The notes: a model not told the origin generated them from the letters alone. Shown: positions 32,612 through 41,706, counted from the stretch's first letter. The stretch: DNA of 64,000 nt from Paraplanobispora siamensis (GCF_016863175.1 NZ_BOOJ01000076.1:1-64000); one strand, 5' to 3'. Numbers and translations: made by a program.

Positions 32612-33445
32612 TCAGGACTTGCGCCCCATCCCGCCCGCGATGCAGATGCCGCCCAGGGTCAGCGGATAGGTGACCTCCTGGTCGGGCTTCCACTCGGGCA
32701 GGTGCACCACTCCCGGCTCGACCAGTTCCAGGCCGTCGAAGAACCCCACGATCTCGGGAAGGTCCCGGGCGCGGCCGGTGCCCAGCATCGCCAGCAGGAC
32801 TCCCTCCAGGTCCCGTACCTCCGGGGCACAGGAGCAGAAGTGGGTCAGCTGGAGATAGCTGCCCGGGGCCAGCCTGGCCTTGTAGGTGTTCACCAGCCCC
32901 TCCGGGTCCTCCTCGTCGCCCAGGTGGTGGACCACGGCCACCATCAGCAGGCCGACGGGCCGGGAGAAGTCCAGGAAACCCTTGACGTCCGGGTGGCCGA
33001 AGATCGACTCGGGGTTGCGCATGTCGGCGGTGATGACCCGGGTGTTCTCGTTGGTCTTCAGGATCGCCCGGGCATGGGCCAGCACGATGGGATCGTTGTC
33101 GACGTAGACGACCTTCGCATCCGGATTGATCCGTTGAGCGACCGAATGCGTGTTGTCCATCGTGGGAAGACCCGAGCCGATGTCGAGGAACTGGTCGATT
33201 CCCTGCTCGGCCAGGAACTTCACACCGCGGAACAGCATCGCGCGATTCTGCCGTGCGCCCTCGCCGCCGTCGGGGAAATGTTTCATGCCCTCGATCGCGA
33301 CGGCCCGGTCCACCGCGAAGTTGTCCTTGCCGCCCAGGAAGGCGTCGTACACCCGGGCGATGCTGGGTTTGCTGGTGTCGATCTCCGGAGGCAGGTAGTC
33401 CGGATCCTGGTGCGTCCACCTCAGTTCTTGCGCGTCGTCGCTCAT
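32612..33445 (-). CDS. SAM-dependent methyltransferase, DUF574 (actinomycete) family
   Basis: This 277-residue protein has KPSIARVYDAFLGGKDNFAVDR, the hallmark of this actinomycete family, followed by SAM motif I QFLDIGSGLPTMDNTHSVAQ, then VVYVDNDPIVLAHAR and VGLLMVAVVHHL. Actinomycetes carry many copies, often near secondary-metabolite genes; substrates are unknown. The ATG follows GGGAAGG. It is convergent with the transposase remnant and alone as an operon. Confidence 0.88.
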   Translation of the reverse strand: MSDDAQELRWTHQDPDYLPPEIDTSKPSIARVYDAFLGGKDNFAVDRAVAIEGMKHFPDGGEGARQNRAMLFRGVKFLAEQGIDQFLDIGSGLPTMDNTHSVAQRINPDAKVVYVDNDPIVLAHARAILKTNENTRVITADMRNPESIFGHPDVKGFLDFSRPVGLLMVAVVHHLGDEEDPEGLVNTYKARLAPGSYLQLTHFCSCAPEVRDLEGVLLAMLGTGRARDLPEIVGFFDGLELVEPGVVHLPEWKPDQEVTYPLTLGGICIAGGMGRKS

Positions 33446-33617
33446 GCCACCTTCCCGGGGGGCCGTAGATCGGCATCGATGAGCTGGAGCATAATCTGGA
33501 ATGTCACGTAAGATCGATATATTCACGGTTTCCTGCGGTGCCGCCAACCGAAATGCCGTTTGAACTGTATGAATGCATTTCCGGCAGGCGCAGAGGCCAT
33601 GGTCAGCCGAGCGGGAC

Positions 33618-33989
33618 GCCGGCGACAAGAACCACCCCAGCGTCCTCATGTGGTGCATCGCCAACGAGCCCGCCTCCAACGAGGACGGCGCGCGAGTACT
33701 TCGAGCCTCTCGTCGAGCTCACCCGCGAACTCGGCCCCACCCGCCCGGTGTCCTGCGCCGCTGGGCCGGCAAGCACGGCAAGCCGATCATCATGAGCGAG
33801 TACGGCGCCGACTCGATGCCCGGGCGGCACTCGGTGTGGGACATCCCCTGGACGGAGGAGTGCCAGCTGGCCTACCCGGAGGCCAAGCACCGCGTCTTCA
33901 CCCGCGACCGGGGCCCCGAGGCGGCCGCCCACGCCCTGCGCGCGAGGTGGAGGGGACTCGACGCCCGCAAGCCGTTCAAGCCGTTTTAA
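33618..33989 (+). pseudogene. Beta-glucuronidase-like (GH2) fragment, frameshifted
   Basis: Three pieces of a GH2 catalytic domain are visible in two frames. First DKNHPSVLMWCIANEPASNE, with the acid/base Glu. Then, shifted by one frame, AREYFEPLVELTREL. Then, back in the first frame, AGKHGKPIIMSEYGAD, with the nucleophile Glu, and a short tail. The 60 or so residues between the last two blocks are deleted, and everything upstream of the catalytic domain is missing. It cannot encode an active enzyme. A complete GH2 gene of a different type lies at 37479. Confidence 0.8.
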
Positions 33990-34047
33990 ACAAGATGTTC
34001 AAAATATTATGTTGACAACGTAACGGTTGAAGCGTCACTGTGGGGTC

Positions 34048-34497
34048 ATGGCTTCCACTCCGCAGTCTTCCGACGATCCCTTCACCGTGCCCGACCCCGG
34101 TCAGAGCCGGGTTCGGCGTGAGGTCGAGGCCCTGTTCCGGATCGCCGATCGGCACGCGGCCACCGCGCAGCAGCGCCACCGCCAGGCGCATCCGGACGTC
34201 CTCGGCCCGCACGAGGCGGTGCGGCTCGTCTCCTTCCTGCTCTCGGGCGCGGCCACCGTCCAGGAGGGCGAACCGCAGGTGGACCGGGCCGACCTGGTGG
34301 CCGCGCTCACCCTGTTCCCACGCGTCCGCGCCGAATTCGACGGACTGGAGGCCGGCCTGCTGGAAATGGCCCGGGGGCGCGGCATGACCTGGCAGGAGAT
34401 CGCCTTCGGTCTCGGCCTGGGCAGCCCGCAGGCCGCCCGCCAGCGCTACGAACGGCTCACCGGCCGCACCGGCGCCGAGCGCGTGACCGGACCATAG
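34048..34497 (+). CDS. Small HTH DNA-binding protein
   Basis: This 149-residue protein has a C-terminal helix-turn-helix (MTWQEIAFGLGLGSPQAARQRYERLTGR), of a type common in actinomycete small regulators. The N-terminal part is helical and includes EVEALFRIADRHAATAQQRHRQAHPDV. A TTGACA -35-like hexamer lies at about 34013. There is no ribosome-binding site, and the real start could be one of several in-frame codons. Partner genes are not evident. Confidence 0.65.
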   Translation: MASTPQSSDDPFTVPDPGQSRVRREVEALFRIADRHAATAQQRHRQAHPDVLGPHEAVRLVSFLLSGAATVQEGEPQVDRADLVAALTLFPRVRAEFDGLEAGLLEMARGRGMTWQEIAFGLGLGSPQAARQRYERLTGRTGAERVTGP

Positions 34498-34531
34498 GCG
34501 GTTCCGTACGATCGGCGGTTCCGTACGATCG
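34498..34531. repeat. 17-bp tandem direct repeat ahead of trmO
   Basis: GCGGTTCCGTACGATCG occurs twice in tandem with no spacer, between the HTH gene and trmO. The second copy ends 13 bp before the trmO start and overlaps its probable promoter. Confidence 0.7.
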
Positions 34532-34544
34532 GCGTGGAGGAGTC

Positions 34545-34946
34545 ATGACATACGAGATCCATCCGATCGGGGTCGTCGAGTCACCCCTGACGGACCCCGC
34601 GAGCGCTCCGAAGCAGGGCGTGGAGGGGAGCCCCGAGGCCTGGCTGGTGTTCGATCCCGCGATGGCCGACGGCATCCGTGATCTCACGCCCGGCGATGAG
34701 GTGTTCGTCCTCACGTGGCTGCACCTGGCCGACCGGTCCGTGCTGGCCGTACATCCGCGTGACGATCTGCGGAACCCGCTGACCGGGGTGTTCAGCACCC
34801 GATCCTCCGACCGGCCCAACCCCGTCGGACTGCACCGCGTGCGGGTGCTCGCGGTCGACAAGCTCCGGGTGCGGGTGGCCGATCTCGAGGCCGTCGACGG
34901 CACGCCGATCGTCGATGTGAAACCGGTCCTGGACGCCACGCGCTGA
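34545..34946 (+). CDS. trmO: tRNA t6A37 N6-methyltransferase-like protein (TrmO/TsaA family)
   Basis: This 133-residue protein is of the TsaA/TrmO beta-barrel family, seen from HPIGVVESPLTDP, the central FVLTWLHLADRS, STRSSDRPNPVGLHRVRVL, and the last DGTPIVDVKPVL. Members use SAM to methylate the t6A base at position 37 of tRNA-Thr; some actinomycete paralogues have other roles. GGAGG lies 5 nt before the ATG. The gene ends directly at one arm of a 72-bp inverted repeat. Confidence 0.85.
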   Translation: MTYEIHPIGVVESPLTDPASAPKQGVEGSPEAWLVFDPAMADGIRDLTPGDEVFVLTWLHLADRSVLAVHPRDDLRNPLTGVFSTRSSDRPNPVGLHRVRVLAVDKLRVRVADLEAVDGTPIVDVKPVLDATR

Positions 34947-34955
34947 ACGAGCGGG

Positions 34956-35027
34956 TCCTGAAGCGGGGAGCGGTACGGCGGCGCATGCCGGGCGGGTGCC
35001 GCCCACCCGGGCTGCGCCGCCCGGCAG
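34956..35027. repeat. Left arm of a 72-bp perfect inverted repeat
   Basis: All 72 bases match the reverse complement of 35622-35693. Similarity continues outward for about 15 bp (11 matching) into the stop codons of both flanking genes. The arm itself folds: GGCGGCGCA (34977-34985) pairs with TGCGCCGCC (35013-35021) around an inner stem, so it also acts as a likely terminator for trmO. Confidence 0.9.
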
Positions 35028-35074
35028 CCGAGCCGGCCCGTTATTTGTCGGCCGGGCCCGGCAGGATGACCGCC

Positions 35075-35524
35075 ATGGTCTCTTATCAGTCGGTCATCGA
35101 CTGTGCGGCACCCGAGCGGATGGCCCGGTTCTGGGCGGGCGCGCTGCGCTACACGGTGGAGCCGCCGCCGGGTGGATTCGACACCTGACGGGATTACTGG
35201 CGCAGTCTCGGAGTGCCGGAGGACGAGCTGGGCGAGGGGGACTGCAGCGACAGCATCATCGATCCCGAGGGGCACGGGCCGAGGATCTGGTTTCAGCAGG
35301 TGCCCGAGGGCAAGGTGGTCAAGAACCGGTTCCACCTGGATGTGAAGGTGGGCGGCAGGCGGGAGGAAGTGCCGCTGGAGACCCGCAAAGCGCGGGTGGA
35401 CGCCGAGGTCGAGCGGCTTGTCCGGGCGGGGGCGTCGGTCGTGCGGGTGTTGTCGCAGCCCGGGGTCGATCACTACGCGGTGGCGATGGCGGATCCCGAG
35501 GGGAACGAGTTCGACGTGGTCTAG
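35075..35524 (+). pseudogene. VOC-family gene interrupted by one in-frame TGA
   Basis: The frame starts MVSYQSVIDCAAPERMARFWAG, runs to GGFDT, meets a single TGA at 35186-35188 and continues in the same frame with RDYWRSLGVPEDEL to the normal end ADPEGNEFDVV. The residue lost is Trp in this family's pattern (TWRDYWRSLG), so TGG to TGA is the likely change. Total length, about 150 codons, is normal. It is either a recent nonsense mutant or a sequencing error. A second ATG 9 bp upstream is possible. Confidence 0.75.
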
Positions 35525-35621
35525 CAGTGCTTCGCCGGGTGGCTGGAGCGGCCGTTCGACGGCGGGCCGGGCGTCGGCCTGCCCGGGCCGCCTTCTGCTC
35601 CGGCGCAGCGGTCGGGCCCGT

Positions 35622-35693
35622 CTGCCGGGCGGCGCAGCCCGGGTGGGCGGCACCCGCCCGGCATGCGCCGCCGTACCGCTCCCCGCTTCAGGA
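35622..35693. repeat. Right arm of the 72-bp perfect inverted repeat
   Basis: Exact reverse complement of 34956-35027. It lies between the ends of the interrupted VOC gene and the convergent two-domain VOC gene. Its own hairpin (35628-35672) is a probable bidirectional terminator. Confidence 0.9.
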
Positions 35694-35702
35694 TTCACTC
35701 AT

Positions 35703-36326
35703 TCAGCGGGGGTGTCGCGTGGCCGACTCCCAGACGAAGCCGTCCGGGTCGGTGAAGGCCCCGCCGTCGCCGCCGATGACGAGCCGGTGCGATCCGGTGC
35801 CGTCCGGGGCGATGCCGGCGACCTTGGCCAGGGAGCGGCGCTTGTAGAGCGACAGTTTGACGGGGCTCGACGCGGTGGCGAACTCGACGTACCTGCGGCC
35901 GTAGCTCTTCGCCACGGCGAGGCCGCGCTCGACGTAGAACTGTCTGCTCGCGGCCACGTCTTCGGCCCCCAGTTGGAGCACGACCTCGTCGATCTCCCGG
36001 GTGGCCGGGCCGGTGTCCTTCTTCGCCGAGGAGGCGACCGTCCAGATCGTCCCGTCCGGGGCCTGTACGACACCGCCGTAGCCCCACAGCGACTTCGCGG
36101 CCGGCTTCAGCGCCGTGGCGCCGGCGTCGAGCGCGGCACCGATGAGACCGTTGACGGTGGCGGGCTGGGAGACGATGAGCGACAGCGTGAACCCGCGGAA
36201 GCCGGTCGTCGGCGCCGCCGAGGCCTGCAGGCGTAACCACTTGGCCGAATCGAAGACGGCGGCGTAGAAGCCGTCGGCCGCCGCGAGGTCGGCGACCTCA
36301 AGAGTGACGAATTCGATGGAAGCCAT
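35703..36326 (-). CDS. Two-domain VOC-family protein
   Basis: This 207-residue protein has two VOC halves: FVTLEVADLAAADGFYAAVF and APDGTIWTVASSAKKDTGP in the first, then VAASRQFYVERGLAVAKSYGRRYVEF and FTDPDGFVWESA in the second. It is a paralogue of 25147-25947. It is divergent from the GlxA-type AraC regulator, 124 bp away, and may be its target. Substrate unknown. Confidence 0.83.
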   Translation of the reverse strand: MASIEFVTLEVADLAAADGFYAAVFDSAKWLRLQASAAPTTGFRGFTLSLIVSQPATVNGLIGAALDAGATALKPAAKSLWGYGGVVQAPDGTIWTVASSAKKDTGPATREIDEVVLQLGAEDVAASRQFYVERGLAVAKSYGRRYVEFATASSPVKLSLYKRRSLAKVAGIAPDGTGSHRLVIGGDGGAFTDPDGFVWESATRHPR

Positions 36327-36450
36327 AACTCTCACGCTAGATGCGGCCAGGCGCCCCGCGCTTATCGATTTCTGACCGATCTCCTCCGGTGCGGTACGCG
36401 CGGGCGCAGCGCGGAGTGTCCGGAACGGCGTTACCCATAAAATTCCGGAC

Positions 36451-37437
36451 ATGCACGCTGTCGCGCTGGCCGTCACCGACGGGATGCTCCACTTCGAGCT
36501 GTCCCTGGCCTACGAGGTCTTCGGGGTCCACCCGGCCGGCGTGGCCGATCCCTGGTACGACCTCCTGGTCTGCGGGCCGGGCGCCGTGCGGGCGGGTCGC
36601 TTCACGCTGGAGCCCGACCACGGCCTGGACCACCTCGCGCGCGCCCACACGGTGATCGTCCCGGGCTGGGCCGACGTCGAGGTGGATCCGCCCGCGGACC
36701 TGGTCGAGGCGGTGCGCGCGGCCCATGAGGCCGGTGCGCGGGTGGCCTCCCTGTGCACGGGCGCGTTCGTGCTGGCCGCCGCCGGTCTGCTGGACGGTGG
36801 GCGCGCCACCACGCACTGGGCGCACACCCGGGACATGGCCGCCCGCTATCCCCGGGTGGAGGTGGACCCGGACGTCCTGTACGTCGACAACGGCCGCGTG
36901 CTCACCTCCGCGGGCAAAGCCGCCGCCATGGACCTGTGCCTGCACCTGGTCCGCCTCGACCGCGGCTCCTCGGTGGCCAACGCGGTCGCCCGCCGCCTGG
37001 TCGTACCGCCGCACCGGGACGGCGGCCAGTCCCAGTTCGTCACCACCCCGGTGCCCGCCCCGGACAACCACCCGCTCGCCGAGCTGTTCCCCTGGGCGAT
37101 GGAACGGCTGGACCGTCCGCTGAGCGTGGAGGACCTGGCCCGCCGGGCGCGGATGAGCTCGCGCAACCTGGGCCGCCACTTCAGGTCGGTGACCGGCACC
37201 ACCCCGCTGCAGTGGCTGCTGACCCAGCGGATCCGCCGTGCCCAGGAGCTGCTGGAGACCACCGACGACAGCGTCGAGGCCATCGCGGAGGCCACCGGCA
37301 TGGGCACCGCCACGACGCTGCGCCGGCACTTCAACCGCACGGTCGGCGTGCCCCCGGACACCTACCGCCGTACCTTCCGCTCGCGGAGCCGCCCCGGACC
37401 GGACGGCGGGCGGCGCCGTCACCACCCTGCGGGGTGA
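36451..37437 (+). CDS. GlxA/FtrA-type AraC-family regulator (DJ-1/PfpI sensor domain)
   Basis: This 328-residue protein has an N-terminal class I glutamine amidotransferase-like domain with the nucleophile-elbow Cys (VASLCTGAFVLAAAGLL), then a C-terminal double AraC HTH (LSVEDLARRARMSSRNLGRHFRSVTGTTPLQWL and SVEAIAEATGMGTATTLRRHFNRTVGVPP). TAAAAT (36438-36443) ends 7 nt before the ATG with no ribosome-binding site, so the transcript is probably leaderless. The neighbouring VOC gene is divergent. Confidence 0.92.
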   Translation: MHAVALAVTDGMLHFELSLAYEVFGVHPAGVADPWYDLLVCGPGAVRAGRFTLEPDHGLDHLARAHTVIVPGWADVEVDPPADLVEAVRAAHEAGARVASLCTGAFVLAAAGLLDGGRATTHWAHTRDMAARYPRVEVDPDVLYVDNGRVLTSAGKAAAMDLCLHLVRLDRGSSVANAVARRLVVPPHRDGGQSQFVTTPVPAPDNHPLAELFPWAMERLDRPLSVEDLARRARMSSRNLGRHFRSVTGTTPLQWLLTQRIRRAQELLETTDDSVEAIAEATGMGTATTLRRHFNRTVGVPPDTYRRTFRSRSRPGPDGGRRRHHPAG

Positions 37438-37446
37438 CGGCGCCGC
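37410..37446. terminator. Bidirectional terminator hairpin
   Basis: GCGGCGCCGTCACC (37410-37423) and GGTGACGGCGCCGC (37433-37446) form a perfect 14-bp stem. It overlaps the end of the AraC-type gene and precedes the convergent glycosidase end. Confidence 0.75.
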
Positions 37447-37478
37447 CCGCCTCCTCACGACCTCACGGCGTCACGGGC

Positions 37479-40295
37479 TCACGGCGCCCACGGTGGAGCG
37501 AGGTTCCAGGTGCTGTCGGCCGTCAGCGTCTGGGGGCGGTTCCAGGTGGCGCCGGTGCCGTTCGCCGACCACACCGCGGCGTCGTAGTGCCGCATGTACG
37601 AACCCGGATAGTTGATCGACTCGAACGTCACCCCGGTCCCCTGCAGTCCGGGCCGCGCGCACCACGTCGCGTCCTGGGCGAACAGCGTGCCGGCGTCGTA
37701 GGGGTCCATGCGCACGCGTGAGTCGGCGTGGCGCAGGTACCGTCCCGGATAGTTGACCGACTCGAAGGAGTAGCAGCCGGAGTCGGCCAGGCCGCGGCGG
37801 ATGGTCCAGGTGGCGTCGTTCTTCAGCAGTGCGCCGCTGCCGGCGTCGACGACCTCGGTGGAGGCCAGGCTGTCGGCGTGGCGCAGGTACCGGCTGGTGA
37901 AGCCCCAGGTCTGCACCTGCAGCGACCGGCGCACGTCCACGGGGAGGACGACCCCGCTGCGCCACAACGCCGGGCCGCCGGCCTCCCAGGTGGCGTCGGC
38001 GTCGAAGGAGGCGCCGCCGTCGAAGGGGTTGGGGCCGCTCGGCCGGGCCAGGTAGACGTTCTCGGCGTGGTGCCGCAGGAAGGCGCCGGGGAAGTTCAGC
38101 GACTCAAGCGACACGCCCGTGCCGGAGCGGCCCGGGCGCGCGCACCAGGTGGCGTCCGCCGCGAACGAGCCCCCGGTGGAGGCGTCGGTGCGCACCACCG
38201 AGTTCGCGTGCCGCAGATAACGGCCCGGGAAGTTGACCGACTCGAACGAATAGCACCTCGCGTCCGCCAGGCCGGGCACCGTACGGAACGAGGCGTCCTG
38301 GCGGGCGAGGTCCGGGCTCGCCGTGGTGATCACGTCCGTGCGCGCCAGGGAGCCGGCGTGCCGCAGGTACCGGTCGGTGAAGCCGGGGGTCGTCACGCGG
38401 AGCGAGCGCACGTGGCCGACCGGCAGCCGCGGTGTCGCGTTCTGGTTGCGGGCGACGGCCAGGAGGTTCCGATGCGCGGCGCGCACCTGGTTCGTGTCGA
38501 CCTTCTGCACCCGCCGGTCGTAGGTCATCAGGCCGTTGTACTCGCCCTCGAGGTCGGTGATCTCGGTGTAGACCGACCCGCTCAGGCCCTTCTTCACGAC
38601 CAGTTCCTGCAGGTCGCGGACCATGCCGGTGTAGCGGTCGTTGAGCTGCGCGGCGCTCGTCTGCTGCTCGTAGGCGAAGAAGCCGCCGTGCGGGCTGTAC
38701 TCGTGACCCGGCGTGCGCAGGCCGAGGCCGCCGAACTCACCCAGGATCGAGATACGCGTGGAGGAGGGAGCGGGCGCGTCCGGACCCGTGTACACGTGCC
38801 AGTCGATCATGTCGCCGTTGCCGGGGTCGCCCAGCGACGCGCAGCAGTTGAACCCGCTGTGCCCGTTGACCAGCCGGGTCGGGTCCTGGTTCTTGACGTT
38901 CTGGATGATGCGGCGGGTGTCGGCGAGGTTCCACTCGCCCCAGCCCTCGTTGAACGGCACGTACGCCACCACCGCGGGCGAGCTGCGGTGCTCGTCGACG
39001 ATCTCCCTCGCCTCGGTCTCGAACTGCTGGGTGTGGGCCGAGGTGACGTCGCGGCTGAAGGCCTGCATCGACGGGACGTCCTGCCACACGAGCAGGCCGA
39101 GCCGGTCGGCGTGGTAGTACCACCGCTGGGGTTCGACCTTGATGTGCTTGCGCACCATGTTGAAGCCGAGTTCCTTGTGCTTTTGCAGGTCGAAGGCGAG
39201 CGCCGCGTCGGTCGGCGCCGTGTAGAGGCCGTCGGGCCAGTAACCCTGGTCGAGCGTGCCCAGGTGGTAGACGAACTCGCCGTTGAGCGTCGGGCGCAGC
39301 ACCCCGTTGACCATGCGCGTGCCGACCTCGCGCATGCCGAAGTAGTGTGTGGTCCGGTCGACCGTCTGACCGGAGCCGTTGCGCAGCGAGATCCGCAGGT
39401 TGTACAGGAACGGGTCGTCCGGGGTCCAGCGCCGGGCGTTCGGGACGGGCACGCTGAAGTCGGTGAATCCGCCGGTGGCGCTGCCGACGACCGTCGTGCC
39501 GTTCACGGCCTCCGCCAGGACGGAGTGGCCGCTGACGTTGCCGCGGGTGAAGACGCGCACCCGCAGGGTGTTGTCGCCCAGGTCGGGATACGTGTCCACG
39601 CTGTAGATCGATGAGGCGGGGGTCGGCTCCAGCCACACCGTCTGCCAGATGCCGGACACGGGGGTGTAGAAGATGGCCGACGGATTGCGGGTCTGCTTGC
39701 CGATGAGCGGATGGCTGCCGGCGTGGCCGGAGTCGGTGGGGTCGTAGACCTTGACGACCAGCTCGTTGGCGCCGCCGTTGAGGGCGTCGGTGATGTCGAA
39801 CTCGAAGCGGTCGTAGCCGCCGCGGTGCGTGCCCATCAACCGGCCGTTGACCCACACCGTCGCCTCCCAGTCGACGGCGCCGAAGTGCAGCTGCGTACGG
39901 CGCCCGGCCCACCCGGCGGGCACCGTGAACGTCCGGCGGTAGTACAGGTAGTAGCGGTTGTCGGCGATGGGTCGCATGACGCCCGACAGCGCCGACTCGA
40001 CGGGGAAGGGGACGTTGACGCGCTCGGGCAGGGTGACGCCGAACTGCGGCGCGTCGTCGGTCGCCGACTGCCGAAGCTGCCATTCGCCGTTGAGGTTCAT
40101 CCAGTCGGGGCGGGTCATCTGCGGCCGGGGATACTCCGCAAGGGGCGTTCCGCTCAGGGCCTGACCGGTCCAGGGCGTCGACAGGGGCGGTGTCTTCGCC
40201 GGGACCGCGTGTGCGGGCTGGGCGACGAACAACGCTGAGACGAGGAGGGATACGAGGGCGATCACTCCTGCTCGTATCGGGTTGCGTGTCTGCAT
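37479..40295 (-). CDS. Secreted GH2-family glycoside hydrolase with C-terminal AbfB/CBM42-like modules
   Basis: This protein of about 938 residues starts with a Sec signal peptide ending near QPAHA-VPA. The GH2 part follows: sugar-binding jelly roll, Ig-like domain, then a TIM barrel with acid/base Glu in VPFNEGWGEW and nucleophile in ISILGEFGG. From about residue 630 there are repeated beta-trefoil modules with SFESVNFPGRYLRHAN-type motifs, as in arabinofuranose-binding AbfB domains, in at least two full sets. I infer extracellular attack on an arabinose-bearing plant glycan. ATG at 40295 is preferred to one 12 bp upstream because GGAG lies 6 nt before it. The 168-bp upstream region has several GATCA repeats. 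Confidence 0.88.
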   Translation of the reverse strand: MQTRNPIRAGVIALVSLLVSALFVAQPAHAVPAKTPPLSTPWTGQALSGTPLAEYPRPQMTRPDWMNLNGEWQLRQSATDDAPQFGVTLPERVNVPFPVESALSGVMRPIADNRYYLYYRRTFTVPAGWAGRRTQLHFGAVDWEATVWVNGRLMGTHRGGYDRFEFDITDALNGGANELVVKVYDPTDSGHAGSHPLIGKQTRNPSAIFYTPVSGIWQTVWLEPTPASSIYSVDTYPDLGDNTLRVRVFTRGNVSGHSVLAEAVNGTTVVGSATGGFTDFSVPVPNARRWTPDDPFLYNLRISLRNGSGQTVDRTTHYFGMREVGTRMVNGVLRPTLNGEFVYHLGTLDQGYWPDGLYTAPTDAALAFDLQKHKELGFNMVRKHIKVEPQRWYYHADRLGLLVWQDVPSMQAFSRDVTSAHTQQFETEAREIVDEHRSSPAVVAYVPFNEGWGEWNLADTRRIIQNVKNQDPTRLVNGHSGFNCCASLGDPGNGDMIDWHVYTGPDAPAPSSTRISILGEFGGLGLRTPGHEYSPHGGFFAYEQQTSAAQLNDRYTGMVRDLQELVVKKGLSGSVYTEITDLEGEYNGLMTYDRRVQKVDTNQVRAAHRNLLAVARNQNATPRLPVGHVRSLRVTTPGFTDRYLRHAGSLARTDVITTASPDLARQDASFRTVPGLADARCYSFESVNFPGRYLRHANSVVRTDASTGGSFAADATWCARPGRSGTGVSLESLNFPGAFLRHHAENVYLARPSGPNPFDGGASFDADATWEAGGPALWRSGVVLPVDVRRSLQVQTWGFTSRYLRHADSLASTEVVDAGSGALLKNDATWTIRRGLADSGCYSFESVNYPGRYLRHADSRVRMDPYDAGTLFAQDATWCARPGLQGTGVTFESINYPGSYMRHYDAAVWSANGTGATWNRPQTLTADSTWNLAPPWAP

Positions 40296-40463
40296 GGATG
40301 TCTCCATCGGGGGGTGGAAGCACGCGTACGGGGCGGCGACGGCGGGTCGGTGAACCGTCCTCCGGCAGGCCGGCCGAGAACCGGAGTGATCAAAGATTGA
40401 TCAGATTCTGTAACGAGATCGCAAATGAACTGTCACGTCCCGATCACATTCGTTATAAATCGA

Positions 40464-41705
40464 TCAGAAAGAGTCAGATTGCTGATCGTCCGTGATCGAA
40501 GGAGTCCTGCTCGCGCCTGCGGGGCCGCGCCGGTTGAGCGCGGGCAGGGCCGGGATGGCGGTCAGCAGTACGACGGTCAGGGCGGCGATGCCCAGGAACG
40601 CCTCCTGCACTCCGGAGACGTCGGCGAGCAGACCGAAGTAGGCCGGGCCGGCCAGGAAGCCGAGATAGGCGACCGTGGAGATGACGGAGGTGGCCCGGCC
40701 CCGCGACTCGTCCGGAATCGGCCGCAGCCCGTGGGACAGCAGGGTGGGCAGGAGGACCGAGGTGCCCGCGGCGGCGGCGATGACGCCCGCCAGGGCGAGC
40801 GGGGGCGTGGGCGCGAGCGCCGTCAGGACGCCTGCGGCCGTGGCGAGCGCGCTTCCCGCGGCCAGCGTGACGAGCGGGCGGCGCAGCGCGGCCGCGCCGG
40901 TGGCCAGGCGGGTCAGGGCGGCCGTCGTGGCGAAGGCCGCCGGTGCGAGGGCGGCCAGGGCCGGTGAGGCGGTGAACTCCTCGGTCAGCAGGACCGCGCT
41001 CCAGGACTGGTAGGCGTTCTCCGACGCGGCGGCAAGCATGCCGATCGCGCCGACCACGAGCAGGGGGATCCACCACGACACGCGACCGGCGCGCCCCGGC
41101 GCCTTCGGGCTGTCGGGTGCGACGTCGTCGGGCGCGGGGACCGAGCGCGTCGCGGTGACGACGACCAGGCCGAGGGCTGCGGAGATGACGGCGCCCGCGG
41201 CGAAGTTCACCAGCAGGCTGCCCGCCGTCGCGGTGAGCGCACCGGCGCCCAGGCTCGAGACCGCGACCGTGGCGGAGAACGTCGCCTGCGAGCGGGCCAG
41301 GACGGGACGCCGGGTCTGTTTCTCGGCGGTCGCCGCCAGCGTGATGATCGCCACATCGGCCGCTCCCGAAGCGGCTCCCGTCACCAGGATGCCGGCGCAC
41401 AACGCGGCGTAGTCCACCGACACGACCGAGAGCGCGACGCCCGCGACGCCCAGCAGCGCGAGCAGCACTCCGGCGACGCGCAGCCCGAGCGCGTCGACGA
41501 GCCGCCCGGTCAGCAGCATGGCGGGCAGGGCTCCGACGCCGACGAAGAGCAGTGCGACGCCGAACTCCGCGTCGCTCACCCCGGCCCGGGCACGCAGCAA
41601 CGGCAGACTGGCACCCCAGATGCCCCAGAAGGCACCGAAGCCTGCGAAGCCGATGAACGGCGCCGCGCGGAACATGCCGGCGGGGGGAGTGATGACGGTC
41701 GACAT
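40464..41705 (-). CDS. MFS transporter, 12 membrane segments
   Basis: This 413-residue protein has about 12 hydrophobic helices, with a cytoplasmic loop (RSVPAPDDVAPDSPKAPGRAGR) in the middle. The pattern (GFGAFWGIWGASLPLLRARAG, VGVGALPAMLLTGRLVDALG) matches a group of MFS proteins related to sugar or efflux permeases. It is divergent from a LacI-type gene, and the shared operator lies just upstream of its start. It is probably repressed by that regulator. The neighbouring glycosidase suggests sugar uptake, but efflux is also possible. Confidence 0.85.
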   Translation of the reverse strand: MSTVITPPAGMFRAAPFIGFAGFGAFWGIWGASLPLLRARAGVSDAEFGVALLFVGVGALPAMLLTGRLVDALGLRVAGVLLALLGVAGVALSVVSVDYAALCAGILVTGAASGAADVAIITLAATAEKQTRRPVLARSQATFSATVAVSSLGAGALTATAGSLLVNFAAGAVISAALGLVVVTATRSVPAPDDVAPDSPKAPGRAGRVSWWIPLLVVGAIGMLAAASENAYQSWSAVLLTEEFTASPALAALAPAAFATTAALTRLATGAAALRRPLVTLAAGSALATAAGVLTALAPTPPLALAGVIAAAAGTSVLLPTLLSHGLRPIPDESRGRATSVISTVAYLGFLAGPAYFGLLADVSGVQEAFLGIAALTVVLLTAIPALPALNRRGPAGASRTPSITDDQQSDSF

Positions 41706-41706
41706 A

